From the NCBI GenBank assembly GCA_013365325.1, contig JABVXV010000172.1, positions 1-64,000 of the forward strand: 64,000 nucleotides of DNA, given 5' to 3'. Below the pieces are notes generated by a model, which worked only from the letters and a program-made list of their open reading frames with translations, was not told where the DNA came from and made no database searches. Shown here in pieces: positions 1-15,100 of the stretch. The position numbers were made by a program, and so were the translations under genes. Source of the DNA: Dipetalonema caudispina. Lineage: Eukaryota; Nematoda; Chromadorea; Rhabditida; Onchocercidae. Within the stretch, counting starts at the first letter, position 1, and every line of letters begins with the position of its first letter.

Positions 1-812
1 CCCACCTCTTCTTCCTCTTTTTTTTTTTTTTTTCTCCTCAACCGGATCTATGTTAGCGACCTTCACAATTATACCCTCCCCTTTCCCCTCTCTATCCTAC
101 ATTTCTCCCACATAATGGTAATTCCTATACCTATAAGAAACAGCTGGAATTTGGGGAAAAAAAAAAAAAAAAAAAAGAAAACCTTATTGTTATAAATATC
201 TATCTAATATTGGATGAATGAAATATTCCATTTCTGAAATAAATAATCAAATATCAGAAATGGAATCAAATATAGTAAAGAATAAATGGAAAAAAAAAAA
301 AGAAAGGAATGCTATTTTTAATATTATCAGATATCAAAATATATTAGTTGTACAAATAATTGAACATTTAACAAAATTACAAATTTATTTATGAAATTTT
401 TTTTTTTTTTAACAAAATATACAAATGTTTAGAAGTATAAATGTGACAATTACCAATATAGCTGAGATAGTTATATAATTTGATGGATTTTTAAAAAAAA
501 AAAAAAAAAAAAAAAAGAAATCTGAAGGTCGGAGACCATTTCTCCAAATGCCGACATTTTCTTCTTCTTCTTCTTCTTCTTCCAATGGAATAGAAGGACA
601 ATGTGACATGATTTGATCATCCGCTACATACACATACATACATACACATACACATATAATACATACATACACAACTCATTTGATATCCTCATTGACATTT
701 GAAATTTTCTAATGATGGAAAGAATAGGACAAACACTTCGTAATCCTTTATATCATATGTAACGATCCCAGTCAACCAACCAATATGGTTGAGTCAACAA
801 TTTGCATAAAAA

Positions 813-848
<36 letters not shown>

Positions 849-2037
849 GAAGAAAATCGGAAAAGAAAGAGAAAAGATATATATATATATATTTATGGTT
901 CACCATATCAGAGCAATATCATTGGCATAGGTGATTTTTTTTTTTTTTTTTTTTTTCATTGAAAACAAAAGAAAAAGCAAAAAAATTTTCAAAAAATTAA
1001 TTCGAGCGAAATAATTTACTTTGCACATTTTTTTTTTTTTTTTTTTTTTTTGCACTAATTTTGCATTTTTAAAACACAACAACAATAATATTTACCAACC
1101 AAATTGGTCATTTTTGTTGGAATGAATCATGAACAATTGAATTCGGAACACAGTTAACTAACGAATTGTAAGCATGAATTTAAATTTTTCAAATAAATGA
1201 GAAAAAGAAGAGGAATAAATTATTGTAGAATATCATGATCAGATTTATTTCAATTCGAGAATAATATTGTAATCTTTCAATTTTACTCAAATAATGATAA
1301 ATGTTGTACCAAAATAAACTAAAAAAAGTATAGTGGACGAAATGAAGAGAAATGAAAAAAATGAATAATGATAAGACTAAAGTAAAAAAAAAAAAAAAAA
1401 GAAAAAAGAAAAGAATGAAATATCCTTGCAATTTTACACTTCCAAATTCTTATACCTTTATGGATAAAAATTAAAAAAATTATTGGAAAAATTGAAGAAA
1501 GAAAAAAAAAAATCATATTACTAATAGAAATTAGTAAAATATTTAAATTGACAAAAGAAAAAAAAAAAAAGAACGAAAAAGAACTCGTAGTTAGCATTGT
1601 TAATTTAATTAACACCTTACCTTATCCTTTCCCTCAAAAATGCTATCTATCAATGATAATGATGATAATGATGATAATGATGATGATGATGATGATGATA
1701 TTGTGATGATGAAACAAAAATTATTTTCCCTCATAAATGTATCGATAGTTTATTTTTTTATTTATTTATTTTTTCAAATTTAAATAGGAAACATCGGATT
1801 TTTTTTTTTTTTTTTTTTGTCGTTTTGTTTTGAAGAGAGGTGAGAAAGAAGGAGGGAAAAAGACATTTTAGGATTGAAAAGAAAAAAAAAGAAAAAAAAA
1901 AAAAAAACGACAATGGAAAAATGAGGAATAAATTCATTCCACCTCTCTCCCTGATCGTTATCTGTTTTGAAGATGGATGTATGGCAAAAGTGCTACAGAA
2001 ACACCTCTTCAAAACCGAGGTCATCTTAAGATTCTTT

Positions 2038-2072
<35 letters not shown>

Positions 2073-4095
2073 CATCAATGGGGGGATTTTTTTTGTTTTT
2101 TTTTTTTTTTTTTTTGTTTTTTTCCCTCTTTTCTTTTCTTTCTTTCTTTCCATATTGATTGATTGGAATTTGTTTACTGATTAGAAAGCAAATATAATAT
2201 CAGATAATATCATCAACCATATTAAATTGTGTAAGAATAAATAAATATACATATGTATAAATGTAAACTTAATCATTAAATGATGAAGAAAAGGATAGAT
2301 TATATATGAAATGTAGGTTAATTAATGGATTAGAATGTACGATTGATGAAAAGTTCATCATTGTTATTTAATAAGATTGATATTAGAATATATATATATA
2401 TATATCTGGTTAAATAATTCTTTTTCAAAATTTACCAATAAATATATTGGATATAATTTGAATTTTAATGATATTTTCCTCAATTTTAATCTATTTTAGT
2501 TTTTATTTTAATTTTAATTTGAAAACTTATCGTTATTCCTTACAAACGATTAAACAACAAAATGTATGACATTTTATTGCACTTCTTACTAAAAGTACTA
2601 TATTTGATCTGTAAATGTACAGAATATGGAATGATCCAATGATATGAAATGATGTACAAGCAAATAAATGTTAGAATTAAATGAAAGGATTTTAAACCGA
2701 TATCGATAATGATCATCATAAAAATCATCAAAAACTATCTCATCTCTATCATTTTAGTCCTAATTCGCATTCTTCCTAACTTTTTTTTGTTGTATCACGA
2801 TGAAATTGGCAATAAATTTTCATCTGAAGAAGAGAAGAGGAAAAGAAAGAAAGAAAGAAAATGGAGTAAATAGATATCTCTGCTACTTTAAGTTTTGTAT
2901 AACAGTTTTATGTGTACTGTAGCGCTTGAAAGAGCAAAAAAGTGCTACAGTATGCATGGAAAAATATGGGATATTTTATCTCGATTATGGCTTTACTTTT
3001 GGATATCATCATTTTCATTGATGAAAATTTGGAAGAAAATATGGGCATGGTTATTGATGATAATTATTTGATTATTGCAAGGATATTCTTGATGTTAAAG
3101 GTTAAGATTACTGGAAAGCCATTAGCCTTAATCCTGTTTATTATTATCAAGTGATAATCCGAAAAACATCCTATAGATCAGGATTCCAATAGTTATACTA
3201 GACTTAGAAGCAGGAATAATGCCGCATTTACAATTGACGGTTATATACTCTGCTTCAACATCAATGCCAGTTGCTATCTCGAGAAACAGATATATGGGTT
3301 GAAGGCTATTATGGTTCGTCTTAATTTTAAGTACGCTGTGGTATATATTTTGTTTGTATCAAAAAAGTAAGATATTCAGCAAAGTTGAAATCCGTAATAA
3401 GTTAAGCCGTCTACTCAGCAAAACTCGACCTAATATTGCTTCTCTTTCTTTTGATTCGAATCGGATGTTGTGGAAATTACATCACGGAAATGATTTTATA
3501 TACAGAATACATAGCAATCATACATTCGTACATATAAGTACAGGGGGGATTCTAACGAAGAATGTTTTTTTCTGCATTTTTAAACTTATGTGAAAAACGT
3601 GATAGGTACACATCGATAATTATGCAGTAATAAGAACCAATCGATATGCATATAAAAGCTCACATTTCATTTAATCAAATCGTTTGCAATTTCAACTTCT
3701 GTAGCATAAAATGTTATGGAACGATAACCTCATAGCATAAAACGTAATGAAACGATATCTTACTGTCAAACGTACTAAAACAGCAGCAACACAGGTAGAC
3801 TTCCGATATTAACTTTCTCCTCCAGTACACCAATCAAAATTTATGAAAGAGCAGTCAAATAGAGCAATAAATGCATACTGCGGTTCGTAACAACTTTTCT
3901 TCGAGTAAACAAACTGTAAAAATCACCATGCCAAACTCTGGACCAACCGAAAAGCGTTATAACACATTGAGCAAACACAGTCGAGAAAATAAGCATCCAA
4001 TCTTGATAAACAAAAGCTTCAATTATCCCTGGCTCTATGAGATTCCAAATCTGCAAACTACGACTTCCGAAGTTATTCGGAGAAGCAACACCACG
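1..4095. other. Gene-free low-complexity region
   Basis: No convincing coding sequence is visible. The first 2.2 kb is dominated by poly-T and poly-A runs, a CTT run near 559-582, a GAT/AAT trinucleotide tract near 1651-1711 and short TA runs near 2390-2406. The open frames here are poly-Lys or poly-Phe artefacts of these runs. From about 2.9 to 4.1 kb the base composition is more complex, but no frame resembles a protein I know. The right edge is the probable 3' flank of the minus-strand NudE gene. Confidence 0.6.
3702..3763. repeat. Imperfect 31-nt tandem duplication
   Basis: Two adjacent 31-nt copies both begin TAGCATAAAA, share an internal AACGATA and differ at a few scattered positions. 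The pair lies in the 3' flank of the NudE-like gene. No function is suggested. Confidence 0.5.
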
Positions 4096-6633
4096 TTAGT
4101 TAATTTTATGAGTTACGGGTATGTTTACAGCGGTACAAATACTGCATTTGTTTTCAATGTCGATTTGCTGTTCCAAATCCATTTTCCACATTTGTCCTTC
4201 GTTCTGGATGTAGCAAAAGCAGCTTTTCTTCAAGAGCCTGTAAACTTCACCATTTTGTAAAAACCTCTGCAGAAAAAGTATGGAAATAGTACTGAAGTTT
4301 CGTGAATTTGGATTAAGAAACACCTGAATCGTTTCAAGGAGATTGACAATGACCGGTGAAACACTGCTTGCTAATGAAGGCGGTAAGGAACTCACACGTG
4401 ACCCAATGCCCTTTGGACTTGCATCGGTGAATAATCTTTTTTTGTTAGCATCCTGTGCACAAGCATCATAATCTGTAATAAAACTACTGAAGCAAGGAGA
4501 AATAACGAAATTCGAAAGATGTCTGCAACTGTTCCCCTCTTGGATTGAACAGAATTTTGTGGAAGAAAACTTTTCTGACTTACTGAAGGAGCAAACTAAT
4601 TTCGCTGATTAAAATTGATTAGAAAAGCTACCAAGAATGTATCAAAGAAATAAAACTATAAATAAACGTACTTTCATAGGAAGTGAGACCATTTTTCACT
4701 GACCTTGCCGGCTGCAATGTTCCATTATTCTGTCGTCCTACAATTTTAATTCACTAATGCCCCCCAATTTATACCAGTTGTTCGACTAAACAAATTATGA
4801 GCCATAATAACACAATTTAAGACTTCAAGAACCGTTCATTCATTAAGTGCAGTTGGCTGGCCTGGGAGTGCATAAGTAAATGTCAATCAAAAAATACATG
4901 GGTATTTCCAAAAAAAAGCAGCGAACATTACCATCAAAGCAAACTATTTAACTTTCGCTAACACACAAATGATCTACCAAGTAATAACTTGAAATTATAA
5001 GAAAATATATTCTGCTGTGCTCCGAAATTATTCAACTTCTGTTTTTCCCAATCCGTAACGAAATCTCCGGATCAGATTTCATCGGATCTTAGAAAAAACG
5101 TAGTGCTTACTTATAGCAACCAGATACCGCCACAACAAAATGAAATCTTTACCATTTTTCATCTGAATCAAGTTCCCAGAATTGTGTTTCTCCTGAATAA
5201 CAGGTACCCCCTTAGACTGATTAGAAATTGCACAGTTCGAAAGTTTTGTATTCATTACCATACCATCTAATTTTAAATCTCGAACTTCATCTTCTAGTCT
5301 CTGACAACGGACCTGCAACAAAGGGTATATAATATTTGAGTAGTTGGAGACCTCCCGTGTGCCGAGATCGTTAGCTCTATGGTTCTTAGTAGAATTTCTA
5401 GTAAATGCTAATAACAAGTTATTAATCTACTCCTAGTTACGCGATTAGTGATTTGAAACGTCCCATTCTAACCGGTCAACATGCATCTTGGTATAAATAA
5501 GAATACATTATTGGGTTGCGTTTCCTGCTATGTTTGCCTATATTCAACTGTTGCTGCGGTTGCCATGCTCAATAAGTCTATGGATAAGCTAACCTTTAGG
5601 TCTTCTTTACTGTCAAGTTCTGTAGTGAGCAACGCTCGCATCTCCAATTCTTCATTTAACTTTTTTTCAGTGTCCTTCAGAGTCTCGCATGTTATCCTGA
5701 AAGCACTCGAATAATTGATATCAGAAAATCAGGAATGTATCTGACCTGAAGAATTCAAATTTAGAGGGTTTCAACTGGATGGAAAGCATTTGGCACTGCC
5801 ACTGCTAAATGATTCACTAACAATGAAATAAATTCAGGATATCAGGAATGACTTATATACCTTAATTCTCTCTCTAAATCATCGTTTTTCTGCTCAAGTT
5901 TATGGACAGCACTCATCAAATTTTCCTTTTCAACTTTCAATTCTTGCAATTCGTCGTTAAGTTTCATATCCTTGCTATACTGTTCTGTACGGAACCGTTG
6001 AGCTTCCTCCTCAAAAAGAAAGAAATAAGAGTACTATCCCTTCAAAAACGAACAAAGGCAGGAATCCCAACTGTTAAATTCTTTAGCAGTAACATTAGTA
6101 CAACAACGTCACAACTGCATTCAAAATCTTGAAAATTACATGATGTCTGCATTACCATAACAAATCCTCAGAAGTACTATCAAGATAACCATATCCCCAT
6201 AAGTACTGCCTTCAATATGACTGAGATTTTACGCATAACGAATACGGCTATAACAAGGTGTCAAATTTATCATGTACATCCATCTTGAACAATCAAAAAC
6301 AAACCTTATATCGATCTCGTTCTTGTACCAAAACTGCAATTTCTTTTTCACGTTTGCTTAACGATAAGTTAGCTGCATTCAGTTCCTTATCCAGCTCAGC
6401 TTCAATCTGTTGACTAAATGTTACAAAGTCTTTCAATTCGTTTTTTGCTTCGTTTGCCCTGAAATTCTGCTTTAGTTACATTATATCATGGTATCGATAT
6501 CCAGATTTTATTCTGTAATATTTAAATTAACGTACTATTATTCCATTTATCTTTGAAAATGAATAGTTTACTCTTGTTTGTATCGTTCCGCTTCTGCACG
6601 ATACTGTTTGACCAACATCTCCCAATCCATCAT
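4096..6633 (-). CDS. nud-2: NudE/NDEL1-like dynein regulator (nuclear distribution protein)
   Basis: NudE proteins are coiled-coil adaptors that bind LIS1 and cytoplasmic dynein and are needed for nuclear migration and spindle positioning. I read seven minus-strand exons: 6633-6572, 6458-6305, 6009-5861, 5696-5594, 5312-5153, 4472-4324 and 4266-4096. They have matching phases and total about 315 residues, a normal NudE length. Seen: an N-terminal YRAEAERYKQEANEAKNEL stretch, an IEAELDKELN segment, then KLEQKNDDLEREL, and RLEDEVRDLKLDG. These parallel the NudE coiled coil (EAELE...QANDDLERA...RLKDEARDL). The C-terminal half is Ser/Pro-rich and divergent. The last exon is the weakest: reading straight through its 57-nt putative intron is also open. 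The coding sequence may start upstream of 6633, because the frame is open to an acceptor at 6667, with an acidic PEEE stretch like the NudE N-terminus. The gene is divergent from the Rac gene. Confidence 0.82.
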
Positions 6634-6666
6634 TGAAATATACCCTTCTTCTTCTGGTCTTCCCGC

Positions 6667-8834
6667 CTGTTACCTACAATAAGCATGAAATTCTTCTGAA
6701 CACACTGGTGACCAAAAACGTATCGTTCACACCCATCGAATTGTCCTACGGCTCTTTTGCTATCAAACTGTTATTCTGACTGGAATGCTGGGAAGAAACT
6801 ACCATCTCACTGACTGATATTACAGAAAATTATCCACATCAATATCTTCACAAATTTGATCACTTGCACAATATTATGTGCCAACATTTTGATCAATAGA
6901 AGTAAAAATCAATACTACGTTCTTTTCTTGCATTTAAACACTAATCATTGCTAACCATCTGATGCCCCCCTGTTCAAAGATTGAAAACAACTGTGAACTG
7001 AGGCAATTATCAATAATTATGGTTATCTAAAGTTGCAGACTATGTCATGATACTAATCATCTGATGCATGAATATTTTATAACAATGGACTGACCGTTTT
7101 CAATCAGGAATTCCCGCTCGTCACTTAGCAATCTTCCAATATATTATAATACTAAAGATCTCAAACTACAAGACGCGGTACAGATGGTAATTTGATTTAA
7201 CTAGTGGCTTTCCCAATAAATTTCTTAAAAATTAGGCCTAACCCACTTTAGAAACTAAAATCAATACAATGACTTGGCCATGTCACGTGAGGATAATAGC
7301 AGCCTAATTTGTCCATAGCCTAGATTCACCAGCATCAAAACACTAACATAAACCGACCGGTCTCCACAGTGGAACGCTGAGTCACTAACCAAATGAATCA
7401 AACCAACAGTTATATCACTTTTTCATTCTTATATCAAGGTCGAACATGGTGCGGAAGTTCATTTTCATTTTTGGTTCCTTTGTGATTGGTTCAAGATGTT
7501 GTCCGCGGTGAAGCGGGGATTGAGTAGAATTCTTGGTTTCGGTTAGTGTAATTATATTGTTATGAAGTTTGTATGATTATCTCACAATTATGTTATCCTG
7601 AAAGCTGTAGTCCACACAAACATACAGAAATCAGAAATTGTTGAATTTTTAGTTATTGTGAGCATTGCAGTTGAGGATATCGTCAATTTAATTCAAATAT
7701 CTTCAGAAAATAACCCTATTAACATTTATTTGTATGTATTCAAACCTGTCTCTTGTAATTTTATATCCTTGTAGAACTATTATTTCAGTTACCACTTTCT
7801 CACTGATATTTGAACTAAGTGGACTTTTGACCCTTCAACGATCATGTTTTATAGTGGAAAAGTCATGAGCGGTATTCGTTGAATAATACCTGTAAAATTA
7901 GTGGACCAGAAGGATTGTGACGATTATAACATAGAACGAAACTATCCAGAGATTGAAATTCAAACGGAATATTCTTAAGCTTAAATGTAAACGTCAGTGG
8001 GGGCAGAATATACATAGACTCTCGTCGATTTATTGTTAATATGAAGTTAATGGAGGGCAGAGCGCAAAACTTCCTTTTTTTTTTCCTTTTTCCTCTTGTT
8101 TTTCTTATAAATTTGGCAATTAGCATCGTTATTTTTTGTTTTTTTAATGGGTGAATACCATATTCGTTACCTAGAGCAATGTATATGTACTCAGTGATTG
8201 GATTAGATGCTACTTACATCCGTGGAAAATCGTTGCTATCAGTCATTGCTTTCCGTTTTAAGCATGACAAGAGCATTTGATTAGGGTGAGAAGTCATGGC
8301 AAAACGGGTGTTTTAACAGCTCGAGCACACTGCGTTGTGTTACTACAGATTGAAATAGTACTGGTAAGTCAGGTATCTGTATATGTGTTTGTTTGTTTGT
8401 TTGTTTGTACGTTTAATTAATGAGCACTTAAGTTGGGGAATATGATCAGGAAAGCAGCCTTTTTCAAATTACCTCGAAATTTATCACATAATCCATAAGG
8501 TAACTTTAGAGATAATTTAAGGTGCCACTCAGATTCACTTCATCAGAATTGTATACCCCTCTCTGTTCTTCCTCTTTTTTTCTACTGTCGTTATTTTTGC
8601 TGGTTTGTCTTGTCGCCATAATTCGTAATAGTTATCAGTGATGGTATGAAGAAGTTAGTACAAAAATCAAAGATACTATTGCTAATGAAAGAAAAGTTAC
8701 CATTGCTAATAAAAAATGTCATTCAGAAGTGAAAGAAAGCGGTACCACGGTATTAAGGCGTTTTATTCACTGCCTATTTAAAGCATATTAGAATTCCTTT
8801 TTCAGGTTTTAGTGCAAGCAGTTTCTACGACGAC
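6667..8834. other. Intergenic region between divergent NudE-like and Rac genes
   Basis: This 2.2-kb stretch separates a minus-strand and a plus-strand gene, so it should hold both promoters and probably non-coding 5' exons. It contains a GTTT microsatellite near 8387-8408 and a T-run near 8079-8089. I see no convincing coding exon. An upstream exon of the NudE gene could lie here, because the frame before its first ATG is open up to a splice acceptor. Confidence 0.5.
8804..8805 (+). promoter_or_regulatory. 3' splice acceptor 30 nt before the Rac start codon
   Basis: The sequence CCTTTTTCAG ends at 8805 and lies 30 nt before the Rac ATG at 8835. In nematodes such a strong acceptor with a very short 5' leader is typical of spliced-leader (SL1) trans-splicing. 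An ordinary cis-intron after a non-coding first exon is the alternative. Confidence 0.5.
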
Positions 8835-10328
<1,494 letters not shown>

Positions 10329-12198
10329 CGTTGGAAAATGACGAGCTTGCAAAACGATTTTATTTATGTTCATCGGTGGCCAATTACTTACCATACATGA
10401 AGAACAAACTGATTTTGCACATGCTATACTAATAATATGTAGAAGATTATGATGCTTTATAAACTATTAATATTTACGTTGTGTATGTCATACGATAACC
10501 ACTCCTTGATAATGATACAAGAAAGATCACTGCAAAATATCAGCATTTATTAAACATTTCGAACATGTATTTCATCCTTTTTTCCATCTGTTTGTTTGTT
10601 TTTGCTCAAGATTCTTGAGTTTTATGAAATGTTGCGTATTTTTCGTATTAGGCAATGAATGTTGTTCAAAACTTATCATATCATATTCGACATCATCCGA
10701 TTTCCAATTTAGGTATTATTGTGCAGAAATCAGTAGTGATTCGGCCACCCGGTGTACAGTTGTGCCACCACCAGGAAACGGTTTTCTTTTCCTTTTTGAT
10801 TCAACAAATTGTTGTCATAGAATTATGAATTTATTGTTCGTTTTATCGTGCTACATTCATTTAATTTATTGTAACAGTTAGCAAAAAATATGTTTTATTA
10901 CTAAGGTCTCTTTTAGATAATTGTAGTTTCTTTATTTTTTTTTTTTGAAAGTATGTTAGGATTTTCATTTATTGTTTCTCCGTCTTTTGGAAGCAGGGAT
11001 TGAAATGGTAGATATTTTTACTTACTGATTCTTCCAAATATTGTTAGAAATAATAAAGAGCCTAGAATGAGAACGGAGACAAAGCTTTCATCGGCACTCC
11101 TTCCAAAGTTCTAACTTCTAAACTGGTTAATTGAGATTTAAGATTTTGACTTTAACAAAGTGTGCAACATTTTTTTTTTTGAACAAAATAGTTGTTGGTT
11201 TTTCCATATTGCCTATACTTATTTTATTGTTTATTATTGGTTGTGGAGGTATACTGGTGTGGCAACCGACTTGGTAGTGTGTTTGCTTGTATTTCTATAT
11301 GCGTTTCTACGTCCGTATCTGTGTTCGGTTTGGCCATGATTTGGCTTATCCATTATGGATGTGCACTCGTCATTTACGTTAACACTCATTTATTATAAGA
11401 TTAGTATTTAAATTGTTCCTAGAATTTTCTCCTGTCATTGTTTCTTGTCTCCTGCTGCCAAATTAACCAAATAGCATCATAACTTCATTATGTGGTCGCG
11501 TGTTTTTCGCCTTAGTTCATGGTTACTGTTTTCCCTTCTTCATTTTATGGAAAACAAATCTGCATAATTTTAGGTGGAAATCCTCTCTCTCTCTCTCTCT
11601 CTCTCTCTTATATGTGAAAGTTTTCAAAACGTAATTTTTCTTTTTTTTTTTTTCTTAATTTTCGTTCTTTGATCTATAATTTGTATCAGTCATATAGTGC
11701 CTCTGTTTTTAACACATCTCGTCGACAAAAAAGCAAGAGAAATGCTTTGTATGAAGTTTAAGAAAAATGCTTACTCTTGCTGTTTATTCCATTGTTTTCC
11801 TTTCCCTTTGTTTGGAATCCATTTGTATATTATATTTTATTTTGTTTTAAAGATGCATCCAATCTTTGTTTTCTGTCTTCTGCGTTTTATGGCAAGAAAT
11901 CTGAATCAAATAGCTGTTTGTAATCAGCAAGATTTTCTATCGGAAATAGAGACAAATTCATTCAACTCTTTCTACCTACAAAGTACTCGTTAACTGAAAA
12001 TACGCAAAGATATAATTATTGTTCATCAGGAAATGATGATGGCGGATACGCAGAAGGAAGGCTGCGTTTGCCAATTTTACCAGTCATTGCAGTTATTCAT
12101 CAGCATGGATACATTGAACCATAAAACAAACGATTTATGTGATTAGAATGCATGGCACATTTTACTGACAGCAAATTATAAGATTTAATAGAGAAGCG
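10329..12198. other. Rac 3' flank and intergenic spacer
   Basis: Two candidate polyadenylation signals for the Rac transcript are visible: ATTAAA at 10549-10554 and AATAAA at 11052-11057. A CT dinucleotide tract covers 11582-11609. Short open frames here (about 10615-10881, 11192-11398 and 11697-11993) have no recognisable domain and are hydrophobic by composition. The next gene is on the same strand 1.87 kb away, a long gap for a nematode operon, so I treat the two as independent. Confidence 0.5.
11582..11609. repeat. CT dinucleotide microsatellite
   Basis: An almost perfect CT run of about 28 nt lies between the Rac and C2CD5-like genes. Confidence 0.85.
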
Positions 12199-15100
12199 AT
12201 GTTGATTCCGTGCGGTACTAATAGTCTTCCGGCGAAACTTTCTGTTCGTGTCATATCGGCTCGTGGGTTACCTGTCATGGATAAGTCCAATGTCACTACG
12301 GATGCATTCGTTGAAATCCATTTCGATAATGAGGTTCGAGGATTTTTTCGTTAGTTCCTTTCCTTCCTATGCTTCAAACATTCATAGCAATGTTTTGGGA
12401 GTTGGATAGGGTAAAATATGTTCCCAACGTTGCTTGAGTGAATGCCCACGAGCACGTTTTAGCCAATGAAGGTCAAGTGATCTAAAACACCAATGGTTCA
12501 GATGGATTCGTCTAAACAGGCATCGTTGTTAGCTTTCGATAGATCTCTACACCATTGAATGACTTAACAAGTCTCGTTAGGACCACGTTTTCAGGTTTAC
12601 AAAACCGATGTCTGTAGCAGAAGTTTATCACCGGTATGGAATTCCGATGTGTTTGTTTTTGAGACAGATGAACAGCGGTTATTTGATAATCCGATCCAGT
12701 TTCGGTAAGCCATCGCAAAATAAGTATTCAGCAGATGATGAATTCGCAGAGTGAATAATCGAAATTTCAGCCGTCACAAGGAACTGTTGGCACTGTTCTA
12801 GTAATTTTTAAATTTAGTGTAATGGATCATGACACATACAGTGCAAACGATGCTATTGGACGTGTCTTTTACGATGTCAATTTGTTGGTTTCTAAAATAC
12901 GGTGCAGCAAAGCTGATGGTAATACTATGGAATTCACAAATTGGCTCCCAATTTATGATTCGGTTTATGGTGAGTTTGTTCTTGCTTTCCTTTCTTAGCG
13001 TAAATTTTTGGAGTTTTCTGGAGTCGTATTGCATAACTATTTCTTTTTCTGTCTTGTGTTTACAGGAATAAGAGGGGAAATTCAGATATCCATCTCGCTT
13101 AAGTTGCTGTTATCAAGTGATCAAGGATATGTGCGCATACTTTCAGGTAGGTTATATGCGAAGTATATCATATTTAGACTTAGTTTTAAAAACAATTCAA
13201 ATTTTATAAAAACCATTCTATAGATTAGTCATCACCATTCTGCATTCGTCTACTTGCTTATTCATTGTGCAGCTCATTCAAATTAGGTTGGAAAATTGAT
13301 TTTTTCCTTTATTATAAAAATTCGTCCCTAGTCTCATTTGACGATACGTTCAGCTAAACGGTGGTAATCTTTTATGCCATATGACTTAAGGTCTCTTAGC
13401 TTTCTTTAATTGTAGTTGAAGGTAAATGATGATAAAAATGCTCGTCAAAAGTCCTGGAGCTGGCATGTATTTTTCATTTTGCTTTAACACATTTATTCTT
13501 TTGTTATACTGAAATTTATCGATAGAATTTAAGCTAGTACCATCTCAACATTATCAGTCAACGATATTATTGGATTGGTTTCCGACATTGCTACAGTGAC
13601 TGATCCAGAATACGAATGGATTGACCGAATCCGTTCTCCACGTGCTTCTAATGAAGCTCGTCAAGGCATAATTCGGAAATCGCTTCGCGAATTAGCTAGA
13701 AATATTGCACTGAAGGCGCATTCTCTCGGATCGAATGCAGTGCTTGGGTAAAAGATTAATTTTAGTTTTAATTATAGAGCCGTTATTTACTGATGAGAAT
13801 GGGGAAATTTGTCGAAAATGTTCGTCATCTGTTACTTATTTGAGGTATCATGAATATGTTGATATCGAAGGTGATGCTACCGAACTGATTACATTTCGAG
13901 CATTTGGAACAGCAGTCAGACTGTCGCATACAGATGGAAAAGTTGCAGCTAGTGAAAATATAATGCATCATGTATTGTCATTGAAGGTTTTGCCGGATAT
14001 ATACAATTATAAGTGTGGTGTTGTCGTGTGCGCTCGTTCTGCTCAGGTGCTGGCAGATGACAGTGATGCTGCTACGATCCGAAAAAAGTTTTTTTTTTTT
14101 TTTTTTTTTTTTTATGGTGCTTAAATCAGGAAATGTAACCTAGATACTTTATTGTTCTGGGATGGTAACGATTAGGTATTATAGAAGTAGAAACATTTTT
14201 ATTTTTTTCCTGGTGGAACAATCTTTTATTACTACATTTCATCTTTTATTTCAGATGGTGGGACAATCTGAAGAACGAACTTATTCGTCAAGCATTAAGT
14301 TTACACTGCAATTTAATTGTTGGCTATACTGAGCAAATAAGCATACGTAAGAAAATTGCGCTGTTGAGCTGTACAGGAACTGCCATATCTGTGATTTTAT
14401 CAGGGGCTGAACATATTCCGGATTGTAGTAGATTCCATTCTGCATGTTTCAATGGCGATGCATCGACCAATCAAAACGTTAATGTGTGTTCCTGCTGCAA
14501 ATTACCGTATGTTTTCTTCTGAAAGCTTTGCCAATTTCTACATTGTTATTTATATTTATCTAAATTTTGCTCAAAAGTATCCAGATGAGATACTGCGGAT
14601 CCGTGCTGTTCTCTTAACCTTCTGTCTCCTTTGTTTGTGCTGTCATCAGTTATTAATAATTTATTAGGTCCGGAAGAAATCCTTATTGTTTTCAATCTAT
14701 TGATTTAAATTAACCTTAACACTGCTGCAACTGCAATATAGTCAAAAAAGTCTTTCAGTTGTTTCCCTTTTTTAGCGATGCAGTTTGCCCTGATATCATC
14801 CTGAACAGTTGTTCATTGCCTGCATCAGACTATCTGCATGGTATCGTTCGGCCATTGCAAGTTTATGTTAAGCGCGAAGTGAATTCCTCAGAAAGCGATG
14901 ATCAGTTAGCCTATACTATTAGTCATGTAATTTTTCTAGCAAATTTTATTCCGATTTTCAGTTCCAGAAAGTTAAAAATGGAATATTCTTTTACAGTTTT
15001 TATCTTCAGTCGCTACCATTTTTGGAACACGAACTTTATAATAAGCTGATGGAAGAAATTCGAAGCGGAAATACAAAACACAATGCAGTTTTCGACTTGA

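Noticed and set aside
1758..2184. Overlapping open frames on both strands over 110 codons
   Set aside because: They consist of poly-Lys or poly-Phe from A/T runs, have no splice context and no domain.
10615..11993. Three short plus-strand frames between the Rac and C2CD5-like genes
   Set aside because: Hydrophobic or Phe/Cys-rich by composition, no recognisable motif; probably 3' untranslated or intergenic.
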